Assembly: GCA_938006335.1 (NCBI GenBank)
Contig: CALLMF010000029.1
Location: 1-64,000, forward strand
Reading direction: 5' to 3'
From: an uncultured Granulosicoccaceae bacterium
Lineage (GTDB): Bacteria > Pseudomonadota > Gammaproteobacteria > Granulosicoccales > Granulosicoccaceae
DNA: 64,000 nt
How positions within the stretch are numbered: position 1 is the stretch's first letter; every line of letters begins with the position of its first letter. Position numbers and translations under genes: made by a program. Under the pieces are notes generated by a model. The model was not told the DNA's origin. It searched no databases and saw only the letters and a list, made by a program, of their open reading frames with translations. This document shows positions 35,650-46,477 of this stretch, piece after piece.

Positions 35650-37035
35650 CTAGGGCTGTATGGCAACCAATGCGTTGTAATAGCGTACACCAAGCTCACG
35701 GTACGCCGCCGACCCAAAATGAACACAGGAGCCCTGCCCGCAGGACCATGCCGGGGGCACCAGATCATCGGCGATGACCGTAGCTGACCAGGCCAGATTG
35801 TCGGCAATGTTGCGGTGCACGCTGTCCACGATCATCTTGGTGTCGCTGACAAACGAGAATTCGCCGCGCTCGTCATCGCCGAAGGACATGGTTCCGAGCA
35901 CAAACGGGATGTCGGCGTCATCACCACGCGCCGCCGCACCGCGTCCATCAACGCGCGCCTCGGTACGCAAGCGGTCAACGAGGGAAATGAGGTTGTTCTG
36001 GTATTGCTGAGCGCAGACCGCGTCGTTCGAGTCGTTCTCGCCCTGATGCCAGAGGATGCCCCGCCATATTCCGCCGGTGTCACGCAGCGTCATGTCAAGA
36101 CGTGTCAGCGCTCTGTCTGCGAGCAAGGTTCCACCAATTTCCGCATTGCTCGACCGCTCGGCATTCCAGGCAAGTTCCGGGTCCTCACCAGCACAGAATC
36201 CGGTGGCAGACCACGCCGCCGGCACCAGCACGATATCGGCCGTCGTGTTCTGCAGTGCCGTCTTGGCAAAGGTGAGCCCCATGCCGACCGTAGTACCGCC
36301 CTTGGAATCGCCCAGCGGATCACGCGGTTGGTGCAGCGGATCCTCTGCCGTGATGAAGCGGGGCTCCACCACGTTACTGGACTCGTTGGTGAAATCGCTG
36401 TCGTTCCACAGGCTCGGCTCGTTTTGCACCACGTTCAGCTGGCGGATACGCCGATTCGTCTCGTCGGGACCGCCCGGGCTTGAATCCTTGGCATCGTCTT
36501 CACTGGCACCTTCCATGTTGCTCTGACCCACCAGCAGATAGACGTCCGGTGCGCTGGTGGGTGTCACGGATACATCGACGGACAACTGCGCATCCGAACT
36601 CCCGTTGGTCGCCGAGACGACAATCCGATCCTGCCGCGGCTGGATGGGCAGACGAGAGATGGGCATTCCCACTGTCAGGGTGGCGCCGCTTTCGGCAGCA
36701 CCGACACTGGAATCGCTGAGGGCGACCTGCAGTGGAGTGTCGACACTGCCTGACTCGACAGCAAGACTGAGCACAACGGGCAGGTCTTCGCCGGCATCAC
36801 GCTGCACCTGAATGGAGATCTGGCTACTGGTGCCTTCGACTAGCGTCAAGGCATCGGTGCCCAGCACAAGGCTGAAGCCGCCACCGTCCACAGTCACCAC
36901 GCCCGCACCCGAGTTACCACCCGGCATCGGATCTGTCACTGTGTCGCCTGAGCCGTCATCAGTTGCCGGTGTCGCAACATCACCTTCGCAACCAACGAGA
37001 AACACGCAGAAAGCAAAGCACAAGGCTCTGAGCAT
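35650..37035 (-). CDS. SASA-domain carbohydrate esterase lipoprotein
   Basis: The 461-residue protein has a lipoprotein signal with lipobox LVGC (Cys16). An N-terminal Ser/Thr/Gly linker and beta-sandwich region (about 50-160) lead to a SGNH-type esterase domain. The nucleophile is Ser172 in VYLLVGQSNM, with the conserved WHQGENDSND block and a C-terminal His in CVHFGSAAYRELG. SASA enzymes remove acetyl groups from sialic acid or polysaccharides. The ATG at 37033-37035 is preferred over a GTG two codons earlier. It stands alone, upstream of ynjB on the same strand. Confidence 0.87.
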   Translation of the reverse strand: MLRALCFAFCVFLVGCEGDVATPATDDGSGDTVTDPMPGGNSGAGVVTVDGGGFSLVLGTDALTLVEGTSSQISIQVQRDAGEDLPVVLSLAVESGSVDTPLQVALSDSSVGAAESGATLTVGMPISRLPIQPRQDRIVVSATNGSSDAQLSVDVSVTPTSAPDVYLLVGQSNMEGASEDDAKDSSPGGPDETNRRIRQLNVVQNEPSLWNDSDFTNESSNVVEPRFITAEDPLHQPRDPLGDSKGGTTVGMGLTFAKTALQNTTADIVLVPAAWSATGFCAGEDPELAWNAERSSNAEIGGTLLADRALTRLDMTLRDTGGIWRGILWHQGENDSNDAVCAQQYQNNLISLVDRLRTEARVDGRGAAARGDDADIPFVLGTMSFGDDERGEFSFVSDTKMIVDSVHRNIADNLAWSATVIADDLVPPAWSCGQGSCVHFGSAAYRELGVRYYNALVAIQP

Positions 37036-37202
37036 GAGCACACTATTTCCTGAACGACAGGCCCGCCAAGTCGCGCACCTCGAGCCCGGATTATCCAGAA
37101 CCTGACAACAATACGCTGATCTACATGATTACGTCTTGTGCAGCCGTTCTCAATAGCTTGCGTTCACCGGTATATCAACTGATTCAGCCAGCGCACCCCT
37201 GT

Positions 37203-38798
37203 TCAAACCTTGACCTGCGTCGCAGCCTCGACCAGCGCACGTGTATACGGATGCGCAGGTTGCTCGAACACGGCTCTGGCGTCGTCTATTTCCACAGCGA
37301 CACCTTCTTTCATCACGATGACCCGATTGGCGAGTGCACGCACCACCTTCAGATCGTGACTGATGAACAGGTAAGCCAGATCATGACGTTGCTGTAACTC
37401 GCGAAGCAGCTCGATCAGCTGTACCTGGACGGCACGGTCAAGAGCGCTGGTGGGCTCGTCCAGCACGATCACCTTGGGCTCCAGTATCAGGGCACGCGCC
37501 AGGGCAATTCGTTGACGCTGCCCCCCGGAGAACTCGTGCGGGTATCGATACCGAGCATCGGCAGGCAGACCGACCTGATCCAACACCTCGATGACACGCT
37601 GGTCACGACGCCCTGCATTCGATTCGAGACCGTGAGCCGCGAGACCTTCGGCGATGGTGTCGCCGACGGTACGTCGCGGCGACAGGCTGCCAAAGGGATC
37701 CTGGAACACCACCTGCAGATCACGCCGTATCGACTTCATGGCACGAACGTCTAGCTCATCAATACGACGACCATCAAAACTGATCTCGCCACTCGATGGC
37801 AGCAAACGTAGCAAGGCAAGTGCGAGCGTACTCTTGCCGGAACCGGACTCGCCGACAACACCCAGCGTCTCGCCCGGCCGCAGCATCACGTCAATACCGT
37901 CCACCGCCTTCACATGGTCTACGGTGCGGCGCATGAGTCCGCCCTTGACGGGAAACCACACCCGGAGGTCTTTCGCCTGTAGCACTGGCGAGGCGTCTTC
38001 ATTCACTGGATTGGCGTTGCCCGCAGGTTCTGCTGCCAGCAACTCCCTGGTGTACGCATGCTGCGGATGCTCGAACACCGATCGGGTATCGCCGGTTTCG
38101 CAGACCTGTCCTGCGCGCATGACCACCACCCGATCAGCAACGTTCTCGACCACCATGAGGTCGTGAGTAATCAGGAGGATTGCCAGCCCCAACCGCCGCT
38201 GCAGATCAGCCAGCAACGAAAGTATCTGCGCTTGCACAGTCACGTCGAGAGCAGTCGTCGGTTCATCGGCAATTAGCACATCCGGCTCGTTGGCCAATGC
38301 CATGGCAATCATCACACGCTGACGTTGCCCACCCGATAACTCATGCGGATAGGCCCCCAGACGCTCTGCCACCTTGTCCAGACCAACGAGGGATAACAGT
38401 TCGAGGGTGCGCTCGCGAGCGCGCTTCTTGTCGAGCTTTTTGTGAACGAACAATACTTCGTTGATCTGCTTTTCCAAGGTGTGGAGCGGATTCAAGGACG
38501 TCATCGGCTCCTGAAAGATCATGCCGATGCGATCACCGCGGATATCGCGCAATCGCGAGTGCGGCGCGCCGATCAATTCTTCTCCGTGATAGCGGATGCT
38601 GCCTGTCGGGTACTGCACTTGTGCAGGGTTCAGCAGCTGCAGTATTGACAGCGCAGTCACACTCTTGCCTGAGCCACTCTCGCCCACGATCGCAAGCGTC
38701 TCTCCAGAGCACAGGTCAAACGACACGGTATCGACCACTCGCGTCGACGCACCGAACTCGACCGAGAGCTCGTCGACCTCCAGCACAACATCGCTCAT
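37203..38798 (-). CDS. yejF: Peptide/microcin C ABC importer, duplicated ATPase (YejF)
   Basis: The 531-residue protein has two ABC domains of the oligopeptide type. Walker A GESGSGKS is at 39-46 and recurs in the second half, each with LSGGQRQRV- or FSGGQRQRI-type signatures and DEPT Walker B regions. It energises YejBE. It overlaps yejE by four bases and ends the yejABEF operon. Confidence 0.94.
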   Translation of the reverse strand: MSDVVLEVDELSVEFGASTRVVDTVSFDLCSGETLAIVGESGSGKSVTALSILQLLNPAQVQYPTGSIRYHGEELIGAPHSRLRDIRGDRIGMIFQEPMTSLNPLHTLEKQINEVLFVHKKLDKKRARERTLELLSLVGLDKVAERLGAYPHELSGGQRQRVMIAMALANEPDVLIADEPTTALDVTVQAQILSLLADLQRRLGLAILLITHDLMVVENVADRVVVMRAGQVCETGDTRSVFEHPQHAYTRELLAAEPAGNANPVNEDASPVLQAKDLRVWFPVKGGLMRRTVDHVKAVDGIDVMLRPGETLGVVGESGSGKSTLALALLRLLPSSGEISFDGRRIDELDVRAMKSIRRDLQVVFQDPFGSLSPRRTVGDTIAEGLAAHGLESNAGRRDQRVIEVLDQVGLPADARYRYPHEFSGGQRQRIALARALILEPKVIVLDEPTSALDRAVQVQLIELLRELQQRHDLAYLFISHDLKVVRALANRVIVMKEGVAVEIDDARAVFEQPAHPYTRALVEAATQVKV

Positions 38799-39865
38799 TG
38801 AAGTGCCTTCCTTGGGTCAAAGGCGTCACGCACTGCCTCACCAATGAAGATCAGCAACGACAGCATCACAGCCAGTACGAGAAACGCCGTGATACCTAAC
38901 CACGGAGCTTGCAGATTCTGTTTGCCTTGCGCCAGCAACTCACCGAGTGAGGCGGACCCCGGTGGCAATCCGAACCCCAGAAAATCCAGCGACGTCAAGG
39001 TCGTGATCGAACCGTTGAGAATGAACGGCAGAAACGTCAGCGTGGCGACCATGGCGTTCGGCAGCACGTGGCGCACAAGAATAGTCCAACGTCCGACGCC
39101 GAGGGCTGCGGCCGCGCGCACGTAGTCGAAGTTGCGGGCCCGCAATACCTCTGCCCGTACGACCCCCACCAGACTCATCCAGCTGAACAACAGCATCAGC
39201 CCAAGCAGCCACCAGAAATTCGGCTCGACGATGCTGGCAAGGATGATCAGCAGATACAGCACCGGCAGACCAGCCCACACTTCCAGAAATCGCTGACCGA
39301 CCAGATCCACCCATCCGCCCAGATAACCCTGCACCGCCCCGACGGCCACTCCGATCACCGAACTGAACAAGGTCAGCGCCAGGCCGAACAGGATGGATAC
39401 CCGAAAACCGTAGATGACACGTGCAAGAACATCCCGGGCCTGGTCATCGGTTCCAAGCCAGTTCTCTGCAGAAGGAGGCGCAGGTGCGGGAACCGGCAGG
39501 TCGTAGTTCACCGTGTCGTAGCTGTAGCGGATCAGCGGCCATAACATCCAGCCCTTCTCTTCGATGAGCTCGGCAACAAAGGGATCGCGATACTCGGCAC
39601 TGGTGTCGAAATCCCCACCGAACACGGTTTCGGGGTAGTCAATGAATGTCGGGTAGTAAAGACTCCCGTCGTAGCTGATCAGCAAAGGCCGATCATTGGC
39701 GACCAATTCAGCAAACAGCGTGACGACAAACAGGACAAGAAAGATCCACAGGGACCAGTACCCACGCCGGTTCGCACAAAAGGTGTGCCAGCGCCTGCGA
39801 TTGACGGGCGACAAGCCACGCCTTCTGCTCGGCTGTTGGGGCAAATCTGTAGCGGCCACACTCAT
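38795..39865 (-). CDS. yejE: Peptide/microcin C ABC importer permease (YejE)
   Basis: The 356-residue DppC-type permease has an N-terminal cytoplasmic segment (PSRRRGLSPVNRRRWHTF), one helix, a long periplasmic loop typical of YejE, then five helices and the EAA loop AAALGVGRWTILVRHVLPN. It partners YejB. The start overlaps the yejB stop by one base. Confidence 0.94.
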   Translation of the reverse strand: MSVAATDLPQQPSRRRGLSPVNRRRWHTFCANRRGYWSLWIFLVLFVVTLFAELVANDRPLLISYDGSLYYPTFIDYPETVFGGDFDTSAEYRDPFVAELIEEKGWMLWPLIRYSYDTVNYDLPVPAPAPPSAENWLGTDDQARDVLARVIYGFRVSILFGLALTLFSSVIGVAVGAVQGYLGGWVDLVGQRFLEVWAGLPVLYLLIILASIVEPNFWWLLGLMLLFSWMSLVGVVRAEVLRARNFDYVRAAAALGVGRWTILVRHVLPNAMVATLTFLPFILNGSITTLTSLDFLGFGLPPGSASLGELLAQGKQNLQAPWLGITAFLVLAVMLSLLIFIGEAVRDAFDPRKALQ

Positions 39866-40947
39866 CAGAAGCTGCGCCGCTCGAAATCGATACGCGGATC
39901 GATGACGGTGTACATCACGTCGCCGACAATGTTGAGAATCAAACCGAGCAGCGTGAAGAAGAACAAGGTGCCGAACATCACCGGGTAGTCACGATTGATG
40001 GCGGCCTCAAAGCCGAGCAGACCCAGACCATCGAGAGAGAAGATCACCTCGATCAACAGCGAGCCGGTGAACAAGACCGATACAAACGCACTCGGAAACC
40101 CCGCCACCACGATCAACATGGCGTTACGGAACACATGGCCATACAACACGCGATTGTCGGTCAGCCCCTTGGCACGTGCGGTCAGTACGTACTGCTTGTT
40201 GATCTCGTCGAGAAAGGAATTCTTGGTTAGCATCGTAAGGCTTGCAAACCCGCCAATGACCATGGCGGTAACCGGTAGCGTGATATGCCACAGGTAGTCA
40301 AGCACCTTGCCAACGGCAGACAGCTCATCATGGTTGTCGCTGGTCAGGCCACGCAGCGGAAACAGGTCCACAAAGCTCCCCCCGGCAAACAGCACGATCA
40401 GCAGAATTGCAAACAGGAACCCCGGAATGGCATAACCCACGATCACCACGCCACTGGTCCAGATATCAAAGCGACTGCCGTCTTTTAGAGCTTTCTTGAT
40501 CCCTAGTGGAATCGAGATCAGGTAGACCAGCAAGGTCGTCCACAGCCCCAGCGAAATCGACACGGGCATCTTGTCGATGACCAGATCCACCACTTCGCGA
40601 TCGCGGAAAAAGCTCTCACCGAAATCAAAGCGCAGATAGTCGCCCATCATCTTGAAGAAGCGTTCGACCGGCGGCTTGTCAAAACCGAACTGCGCTTCCA
40701 GGTCTGCAATGAGCTCCGGCTCCAGACCGCGACTGCCCCGACTCCCCTCGACCCCCTGCGAACCACCCAGATCACTCTGTGGCCCGGATACGCGAGCTGT
40801 GGCTGACGTCGCCGTACCCTTGAGCTGCGCCATCAACTGTTCGACAGGCCCGCCAGGAGCGGCCTGCACGATGACGAAGTTCAGCACCATGATGCCGAAC
40901 AGCGTCGGGATGACCAGCAACAGCCGGCGAACGATGTACGCAAACAT
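39865..40947 (-). CDS. yejB: Peptide/microcin C ABC importer permease (YejB)
   Basis: The 360-residue DppB-type permease starts [20 protein letters not shown] and has the periplasmic insert [19 protein letters not shown]. Its EAA loop is [21 protein letters not shown] hydrophilic segment rich in Gly, Ser and Arg (about residues 48-72) precedes it. It begins 22 bp after yejA. Confidence 0.94.
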   Translation of the reverse strand: MFAYIVRRLLLVIPTLFGIMVLNFVIVQAAPGGPVEQLMAQLKGTATSATARVSGPQSDLGGSQGVEGSRGSRGLEPELIADLEAQFGFDKPPVERFFKMMGDYLRFDFGESFFRDREVVDLVIDKMPVSISLGLWTTLLVYLISIPLGIKKALKDGSRFDIWTSGVVIVGYAIPGFLFAILLIVLFAGGSFVDLFPLRGLTSDNHDELSAVGKVLDYLWHITLPVTAMVIGGFASLTMLTKNSFLDEINKQYVLTARAKGLTDNRVLYGHVFRNAMLIVVAGFPSAFVSVLFTGSLLIEVIFSLDGLGLLGFEAAINRDYPVMFGTLFFFTLLGLILNIVGDVMYTVIDPRIDFERRSF

Positions 40948-40969
40948 CGGGGCGTGTAGTCCTGACGGG

Positions 40970-42814
40970 TCAGTTGTTCAGCGCCGCTTCCTTCTCAGGA
41001 TCTACCCACCAGGTATCGAGCCCAAATGCGTTGATCGGCCGCACGTCAGGGCGCGAGAACTTGTTGGCGTAAGCCACGCGATAGCTTGGGCCGAAGTACT
41101 GCGGCAACACATAGTGTCGATGCAGCAGCACGCGGTCCATCGCACGTGTCGCCGCCACTTGCTCTTCGCGAGAATCGGCATTGATGATCAGCGGGATGAT
41201 CGCATCGATGACCGGATCCTGAATGCCGGCAACGTTGCGAGCACCGGGATCATTGGCACTGGAGGAGTGCCAGTAGTCCATCTGCTCATTGCCCGGAGAA
41301 TTGGACTGCGCCCACAGGTGCGTGGTGACATCGAAGTCGAAGTCTTCCATCCGCTTTTCATACTGTGCCGAATCGATCACACGCACCGATAGCTCGATGC
41401 CAAGGCGCTCGAGGTTTTTCTTCCAGGCGAGGAAGATCTTCTCGACCGAGGGTTGGCGAATGATGCCCTCCATACTGAACACCTCACCCGTTTCCGTGTG
41501 GGTCATCGCGCCATCACGCACTTCCCAACCTGCCTGCTTGAACATCCCGATGGCCTGGCGCAGCTCCCTGCGAATATTGCCGCTGCCATCGGTGACAGGC
41601 AGCGAATAACCCTCGGTGAATACCGACTCTGGCAGCTGATCACGAAACGCTTCGAGAATCTCGAGCTCGCGCCCTTCCGGCAGACCGCTTGCCTGCATTT
41701 CACTGTTCTGGAAATAGCTCATCGTGCGCTGGTAAGCGCCGTAGAAGAGGTTTTCGTTAGCCCACTGGAAGTCGAAGGTGTAGGCCAGAGCACGACGCAC
41801 CAGCGGGTCCTGGTACTTTTCCTTGCGCAGGTTGAAAACAAACGCCTGCATGACCTGAATGCTCTCGTCGGGGATCTCTTCCTTGATGACACGCCCTTCC
41901 GCCAGTGCCGGAAAATCATAGGCGGTCTTCCAGTTCTTGGAGATGAACTCTCGGCGGAAGTCGACGTCGCCCGCCTTGAGCGCTTCGAGAGCGACGGTGA
42001 GGTCGCGGTAGTAGTCGTAGGCCAGCTCATCGAAGTTGTTGCGACCGACATTGACGGGCAGGTCTGCGGCCCAATAGTCCTCGACGCGCTTGTAGCTGAT
42101 CGAACGACCCGGATCGATACGATCAAAGCGATAGGGACCACTGCCAAGCAAGGGCTCAAGCGTTGTAGTCGCAAACTCACGCTCCTCCCAGAAGTGCTTT
42201 GGCAGCACCGCCAGCTGCCCGGCAATCAACGGCAACTCGGCATTGTCGGTCTCCGAAAAATTGAATCTCACGCGGTGCTCATCCAGCGCCTCGACCGACT
42301 CGACGGCGGCGTAGATGTAGCGGTACTGCGGGTGACCCTCGCTCATCAGGGTGTTGAAGGTCCACACGACGTCCTCGGCCGTCACGGGCTCCCCGTCATG
42401 AAATCGCGCTTCGTCGCGCAGGGCAAACGTCACCGAGGACTTGTCGTCGGCAACATCGATGGACTCGGCAAGCAAGCCGTACACCGCCGAGGGCTCATCG
42501 AGTGAGCTCACGGCAAGCGTGTCGTAAATCCCGCCCGCGTTGGCCGCAGCGACACCCTTCAGGATGAACGGATTGAGGTTGTCGTACGTGCCGAGCGTTG
42601 ACAAGGTGACTGAGCCGCCCTTGACCGCATCTGGGCTGGCGTACTCGAAATGCGGGAAGTCCGCCGGATACTTCAGATCCCCGAACACCGATAGGCCGTG
42701 ACTGGATTCGGCAAAGGCAGCGCCAAACGGCAGAACTGTCAATATACCGACAACCACAGGCCATCGAAGTGGGCGCAACGCACCGGAAAAAGGCATTCGA
42801 GAAAGCAGGCTCAT
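40970..42814 (-). CDS. yejA: Peptide/microcin C ABC importer, substrate-binding protein (YejA)
   Basis: The 614-residue SBP_bac_5 protein has a signal peptide (cleavage after AFA near residue 35) and starts the mature part with [20 protein letters not shown], the YejA signature. It captures peptides, including microcin C-type compounds in E. coli. It leads the yejABEF operon, with about 107 bp to the upstream gene. Confidence 0.94.
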   Translation of the reverse strand: MSLLSRMPFSGALRPLRWPVVVGILTVLPFGAAFAESSHGLSVFGDLKYPADFPHFEYASPDAVKGGSVTLSTLGTYDNLNPFILKGVAAANAGGIYDTLAVSSLDEPSAVYGLLAESIDVADDKSSVTFALRDEARFHDGEPVTAEDVVWTFNTLMSEGHPQYRYIYAAVESVEALDEHRVRFNFSETDNAELPLIAGQLAVLPKHFWEEREFATTTLEPLLGSGPYRFDRIDPGRSISYKRVEDYWAADLPVNVGRNNFDELAYDYYRDLTVALEALKAGDVDFRREFISKNWKTAYDFPALAEGRVIKEEIPDESIQVMQAFVFNLRKEKYQDPLVRRALAYTFDFQWANENLFYGAYQRTMSYFQNSEMQASGLPEGRELEILEAFRDQLPESVFTEGYSLPVTDGSGNIRRELRQAIGMFKQAGWEVRDGAMTHTETGEVFSMEGIIRQPSVEKIFLAWKKNLERLGIELSVRVIDSAQYEKRMEDFDFDVTTHLWAQSNSPGNEQMDYWHSSSANDPGARNVAGIQDPVIDAIIPLIINADSREEQVAATRAMDRVLLHRHYVLPQYFGPSYRVAYANKFSRPDVRPINAFGLDTWWVDPEKEAALNN

Positions 42815-42921
42815 CGACTCAGGGCTCCTATCGGCTGTTTCCGGCTAGGACAACTGTGCGCCGCAACCGTTCTGCCTCAAGACTACAAGCTCCGTGCCGA
42901 TGCGTCGGCTTCGGGCCAGAA

Positions 42922-43911
42922 TTAGCGCACTGCCGCCCAACGACCGCTCTTTCCTGCCTGGTAGATCGCATCGATAGCGCGCTGGTTGCGCATCGAATCC
43001 TCGAGCGAAAACAGCTCTCCCCGTTTGCCACTCGCCACGCGGGCAAAGGCCTCTACCTGCAACTGATATTGGTCGATACCCGTGAACCGAAAAACCTGGG
43101 TCTTGTGGTGGCTTTGGTCGTGCACCCGCAGCTCATCACCCTCATAGAGGTTGGAGTTGAACGGCGCGCTCAGCTCGATGAAGCCCTTGTCGCCATGGAA
43201 CACCAGGGTCTGACGATTGGCCATTTGCGTCGACACATAGAACGACAGGTCGAAGTCACCAAAATCTGCACGCACGCTTGCGTAACGATCCGTGCCGAAC
43301 GCCGGATCCATCTCGACGGCGGCCTGCACCCGCTGAGGCTCCTGTTGAGTCGCGAAACGGGTAGCCACCATCGGGTACACCCCGATGTCCGGCAAGGCCC
43401 CACCGCCGAGCTCAGGCCGATTGCGCATGTTGTCAGCATCGACGTTGTGATACGTGAAGCTCGCCTCGACTGTGCGCAGGCGGCCGATACTGCCCTTGGC
43501 CAACAGCTCGCGCAGCTTCAGCATCTGTGGGTGGTAGGTCACCATGAAGGCCTCGGATACGACGAGGCCTGTCGCATCGCGTGCGGTAATGACGCGCTGG
43601 ATGTCGCGCGCTTTCAGGGCCAGGGGTTTTTCCACCAGCACATGCTTACCGGCCTTGGCCGCCTTTACGGCCCACTCCACATGGTGGGATGTGGGCAGCG
43701 GAATGTAGACCCCATCGATCTCGTCAGAGGCGAGCATCGCCTCATAGGAGGCGAAGGCGTGCGGAGCACCGTAGCGTTCAGCGAAGCGGCGAGCACGCGC
43801 GCCGTCGCGGGACGCCACCGCGCTGACAACGCAGTTGCCAGCGCGCGCAATGGCAGGCACCACATGCTTTTCCGCAATGCGCGCCGTCGACAGGATTCCG
43901 AAACGAAACAT
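42922..43911 (-). CDS. Gfo/Idh/MocA-family NAD(P)-dependent oxidoreductase
   Basis: The 329-residue protein has a Rossmann N-terminus (MFRFGILSTARIAEKHVVPA) and the catalytic EKP motif in HVLVEKPLAL. The C-terminal half is the alpha/beta sheet domain typical of sugar dehydrogenases. The substrate is not evident and could be a sugar or inositol. It is transcribed toward yejA after about 107 bp, with no operon evidence. Confidence 0.88.
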   Translation of the reverse strand: MFRFGILSTARIAEKHVVPAIARAGNCVVSAVASRDGARARRFAERYGAPHAFASYEAMLASDEIDGVYIPLPTSHHVEWAVKAAKAGKHVLVEKPLALKARDIQRVITARDATGLVVSEAFMVTYHPQMLKLRELLAKGSIGRLRTVEASFTYHNVDADNMRNRPELGGGALPDIGVYPMVATRFATQQEPQRVQAAVEMDPAFGTDRYASVRADFGDFDLSFYVSTQMANRQTLVFHGDKGFIELSAPFNSNLYEGDELRVHDQSHHKTQVFRFTGIDQYQLQVEAFARVASGKRGELFSLEDSMRNQRAIDAIYQAGKSGRWAAVR

Positions 43912-43947
43912 GGGCTCTGAATGTTGGGGACAAAGCCCGATGATGCC

Positions 43948-46293
43948 TCAGACTCTGCGACGCCTGCGCGACCAGGCAATTCCCATCAACATCAGCAGAG
44001 CCGGAGCCGCGAGCGCACCACCGCCGCCACCACCACCACCACCGCCGGTTGCGTCATCATCAGCCGGCTCGACGACCTCGAAGGGGTTGTCTGGATCAGG
44101 GGTGTCCGGGCCGGGCTGATCTGGGCCGGGCTGGCCCGGCCGCTCCGGATCGACCACAACGATCGGCCCCATGGCCACCGCTTCTATCTGATAGCTGGCA
44201 TCCGAGTATCCGTAGACCGCCGCGATACTGACCGGAGAACCTGCCGTGACATCACAACTGTCGAGGGCGGTCGCGCTCTGCGAAATACAGGTGGCTTCCA
44301 CCGTGTTCAGACTCGGACCTTCCAGCAGTACCAGATCCGCATCGCCTGAGAGCGACTGAAGATCGACACGGCCGACGCTGGTCACATCGTAGAAGACGAA
44401 CTCACCCGCAGCGACCGAGTCGTTCACGATCGACCCTGCCGGCAAGGGCAGGATCGTGACTTCGCCAGGTTCTTCCTCGTCGGGACCGACGTCGTCACCG
44501 AAAGCGCTGATCTGGTAGTCCGACGCTGCATAGCCGTACACCAGCGCGATACTGAGCGCGGATGTGCCGAGTACGGCACAGGCATCGAGCGCCGTGCTCT
44601 CCACGGACGTACAGGTCAGTTCGAGTGTCTCCAGGCTCTGGCCTTCGTACACGTACAGATCCGCATCGCCCGAAAACGTCTCGAGCTCGACCCTGCCGGC
44701 GCCAGTCACGTCATAGGCGACAACGCCTTCGAGGCCCACGTTTCCGGTGACTACCGTGCCCGGCGGCAATGCAATCGCATCCGTCTGGGCCTGACCGCCA
44801 ACGGAGGTGACCTCGTATGTCGAGTCGACGTAGCCGGCCACCAGCGCAATACTGACCGCGGAGTCGCCCACCACATCGCAGCTGTCGAGAGCGGTCTCGT
44901 TAACGGAGTCGCAGGTGAGCTGGGCGGTGCTCACATCAGCCCCTTCATAGATGTACAGATCCGCATCGCCTGCCAGCGTCTCCAGGTCAACACGATTGGC
45001 ACCGGTCACGTCGTACAGCACAAAATCACCCTCGACTACATCGCCAGACGCGACGCTACCCGGCGGCAAGGCGATAAGTGTCGACTCGCCCGAGCCCCCA
45101 CCGCCACCCCCACCGTCGGGTGTGTAGGTGAGTTGGTAGTCAGACGATTCGGTGCCGTAGACGATCACGAATACGCGCTGGTCGGTAGCCGGCGAATCAC
45201 AGGTATCCACGGCGGTCGTGTTCTGCGAGATGCACGTGACATCGTCTTCGGTGAAATTGGTACCGACAACCACCAGCATGTCGGCATTGCCACTCAGCGT
45301 GGTCAGCTCGACCGTGCCGCTCGGCGATACCTCGTACAGGTCCGCATCCCCAATCAGCACGGAATTACTGAGCACGACGCCCGGCTCCAGGAAAACGACT
45401 TGCGGGTCGTTACCGTCGTCGGGGGGGGTCTCGCCGCCAGTGTCTCCAACGAAGATCGCACCAGGTACAAAACCCTGAATCCAGGCGGAAAACGTGCTGA
45501 CGCGGGCATAGACGCCAGGGATACTCGGACGAGCGCATCCCACACCAAAGCTCACGACGCCGATCTGCACAAGATTGCCATTGCGGCGAAACATCAACGG
45601 ACCGCCGCTGTCACCCTGGCACGACGAGCGTCCACCTTCCGGCTGGCCGCCCGCACAGATATGTATGTCTCGCTGTAGCACCGTCGAATAGGACGGAAAA
45701 CACTCGGAGAAAGGCACGATAGGTAATTCCACATCGAGCAACTGCGAAGACGGGGTGCCGCCCTCTGACGTGTTGCCCCAACCCGTCACCACCGCGCTCT
45801 CGTTGTTGATCGGATCATCGTTGCCGATGCCTGCCAGTGCCACCACCGGCACATTGACCGGAGCACTGAGTTCAATCAGTGCGATGTCGTATTGGAAGGT
45901 GCCCGAGGCGTATCGCGGATGCACCCGAACGCTTGCGATGTCCCGAAACACGCCATCGTTGCCGGAAATGTCCTCCGCACCGATCTGCAGACGCATGAAA
46001 CTCGCTGGCAAGGTCTCATCCGTATTGGGATTGACCACGCAATGCGCCGCTGTCAGCACCCAACTCGGATCGATGACCGTGCCGCCGCACACGGCCTGCC
46101 ACGTGCCCTCGATATCGAAGTTCAATGAGGCCATGAACGGATAGCGGCCGTCGGTTACCGGTGAGCCGCCAACGATTCGAGGATCGTTGGCGAGCTCCTG
46201 GGCGTTGGCCGGCGCAACAGCGGCCGCAGTGGCGACCATCAGAAGGAGACCCGCCAGTCGGCGGCTCAGCTGCTTGGCAATTACACGCATCAC
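43948..46293 (-). CDS. Secreted trypsin-like serine protease with four PPC-like repeats and GlyGly-CTERM tail
   Basis: The 781-residue protein has a signal peptide (to about 31), a short pro-segment with activation site Arg39-Ile40 (RIVGG), and an S1 protease domain with His84 (TAAHC), Asp136 (DIALI) and Ser219 (GDSGGP). Four related beta modules follow (about 290-385, 405-500, 505-600, 615-715), each with a GDADL core and a paired-cysteine motif such as CDSVNETALDSC. A ten-glycine run, a hydrophobic helix and RRRRR form a GlyGly-CTERM sorting tail, a substrate of rhombosortase in other gammaproteobacteria. No sortase gene is in the window. Confidence 0.92.
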   Translation of the reverse strand: MMRVIAKQLSRRLAGLLLMVATAAAVAPANAQELANDPRIVGGSPVTDGRYPFMASLNFDIEGTWQAVCGGTVIDPSWVLTAAHCVVNPNTDETLPASFMRLQIGAEDISGNDGVFRDIASVRVHPRYASGTFQYDIALIELSAPVNVPVVALAGIGNDDPINNESAVVTGWGNTSEGGTPSSQLLDVELPIVPFSECFPSYSTVLQRDIHICAGGQPEGGRSSCQGDSGGPLMFRRNGNLVQIGVVSFGVGCARPSIPGVYARVSTFSAWIQGFVPGAIFVGDTGGETPPDDGNDPQVVFLEPGVVLSNSVLIGDADLYEVSPSGTVELTTLSGNADMLVVVGTNFTEDDVTCISQNTTAVDTCDSPATDQRVFVIVYGTESSDYQLTYTPDGGGGGGGSGESTLIALPPGSVASGDVVEGDFVLYDVTGANRVDLETLAGDADLYIYEGADVSTAQLTCDSVNETALDSCDVVGDSAVSIALVAGYVDSTYEVTSVGGQAQTDAIALPPGTVVTGNVGLEGVVAYDVTGAGRVELETFSGDADLYVYEGQSLETLELTCTSVESTALDACAVLGTSALSIALVYGYAASDYQISAFGDDVGPDEEEPGEVTILPLPAGSIVNDSVAAGEFVFYDVTSVGRVDLQSLSGDADLVLLEGPSLNTVEATCISQSATALDSCDVTAGSPVSIAAVYGYSDASYQIEAVAMGPIVVVDPERPGQPGPDQPGPDTPDPDNPFEVVEPADDDATGGGGGGGGGGALAAPALLMLMGIAWSRRRRRV

Positions 46294-46477
46294 TGTTTCT
46301 GTCCCTGTTTGAGCGAAACGGCGCGATCTGCGCGGCTTGCGCCCTGGATGTCGCTTCCTTTCACGCGATCAAGACACACCGCACGATCCGACGGCGGAAC
46401 TGAACTCAGACCCCACACGCCGCACTACTGGACAACAATCAGCGCCCTTCTGTCAAGCCGCGACACTATTTGCGGTA

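Noticed and set aside
41453-42505. A 350-codon plus-strand open frame inside yejA
   Set aside because: It is antisense to yejA and has no recognisable domain; yejA is a confident family member.
42769-43920. A 383-codon plus-strand open frame over the oxidoreductase gene
   Set aside because: It is the shadow of the Gfo/Idh/MocA gene on the other strand, without a family pattern.
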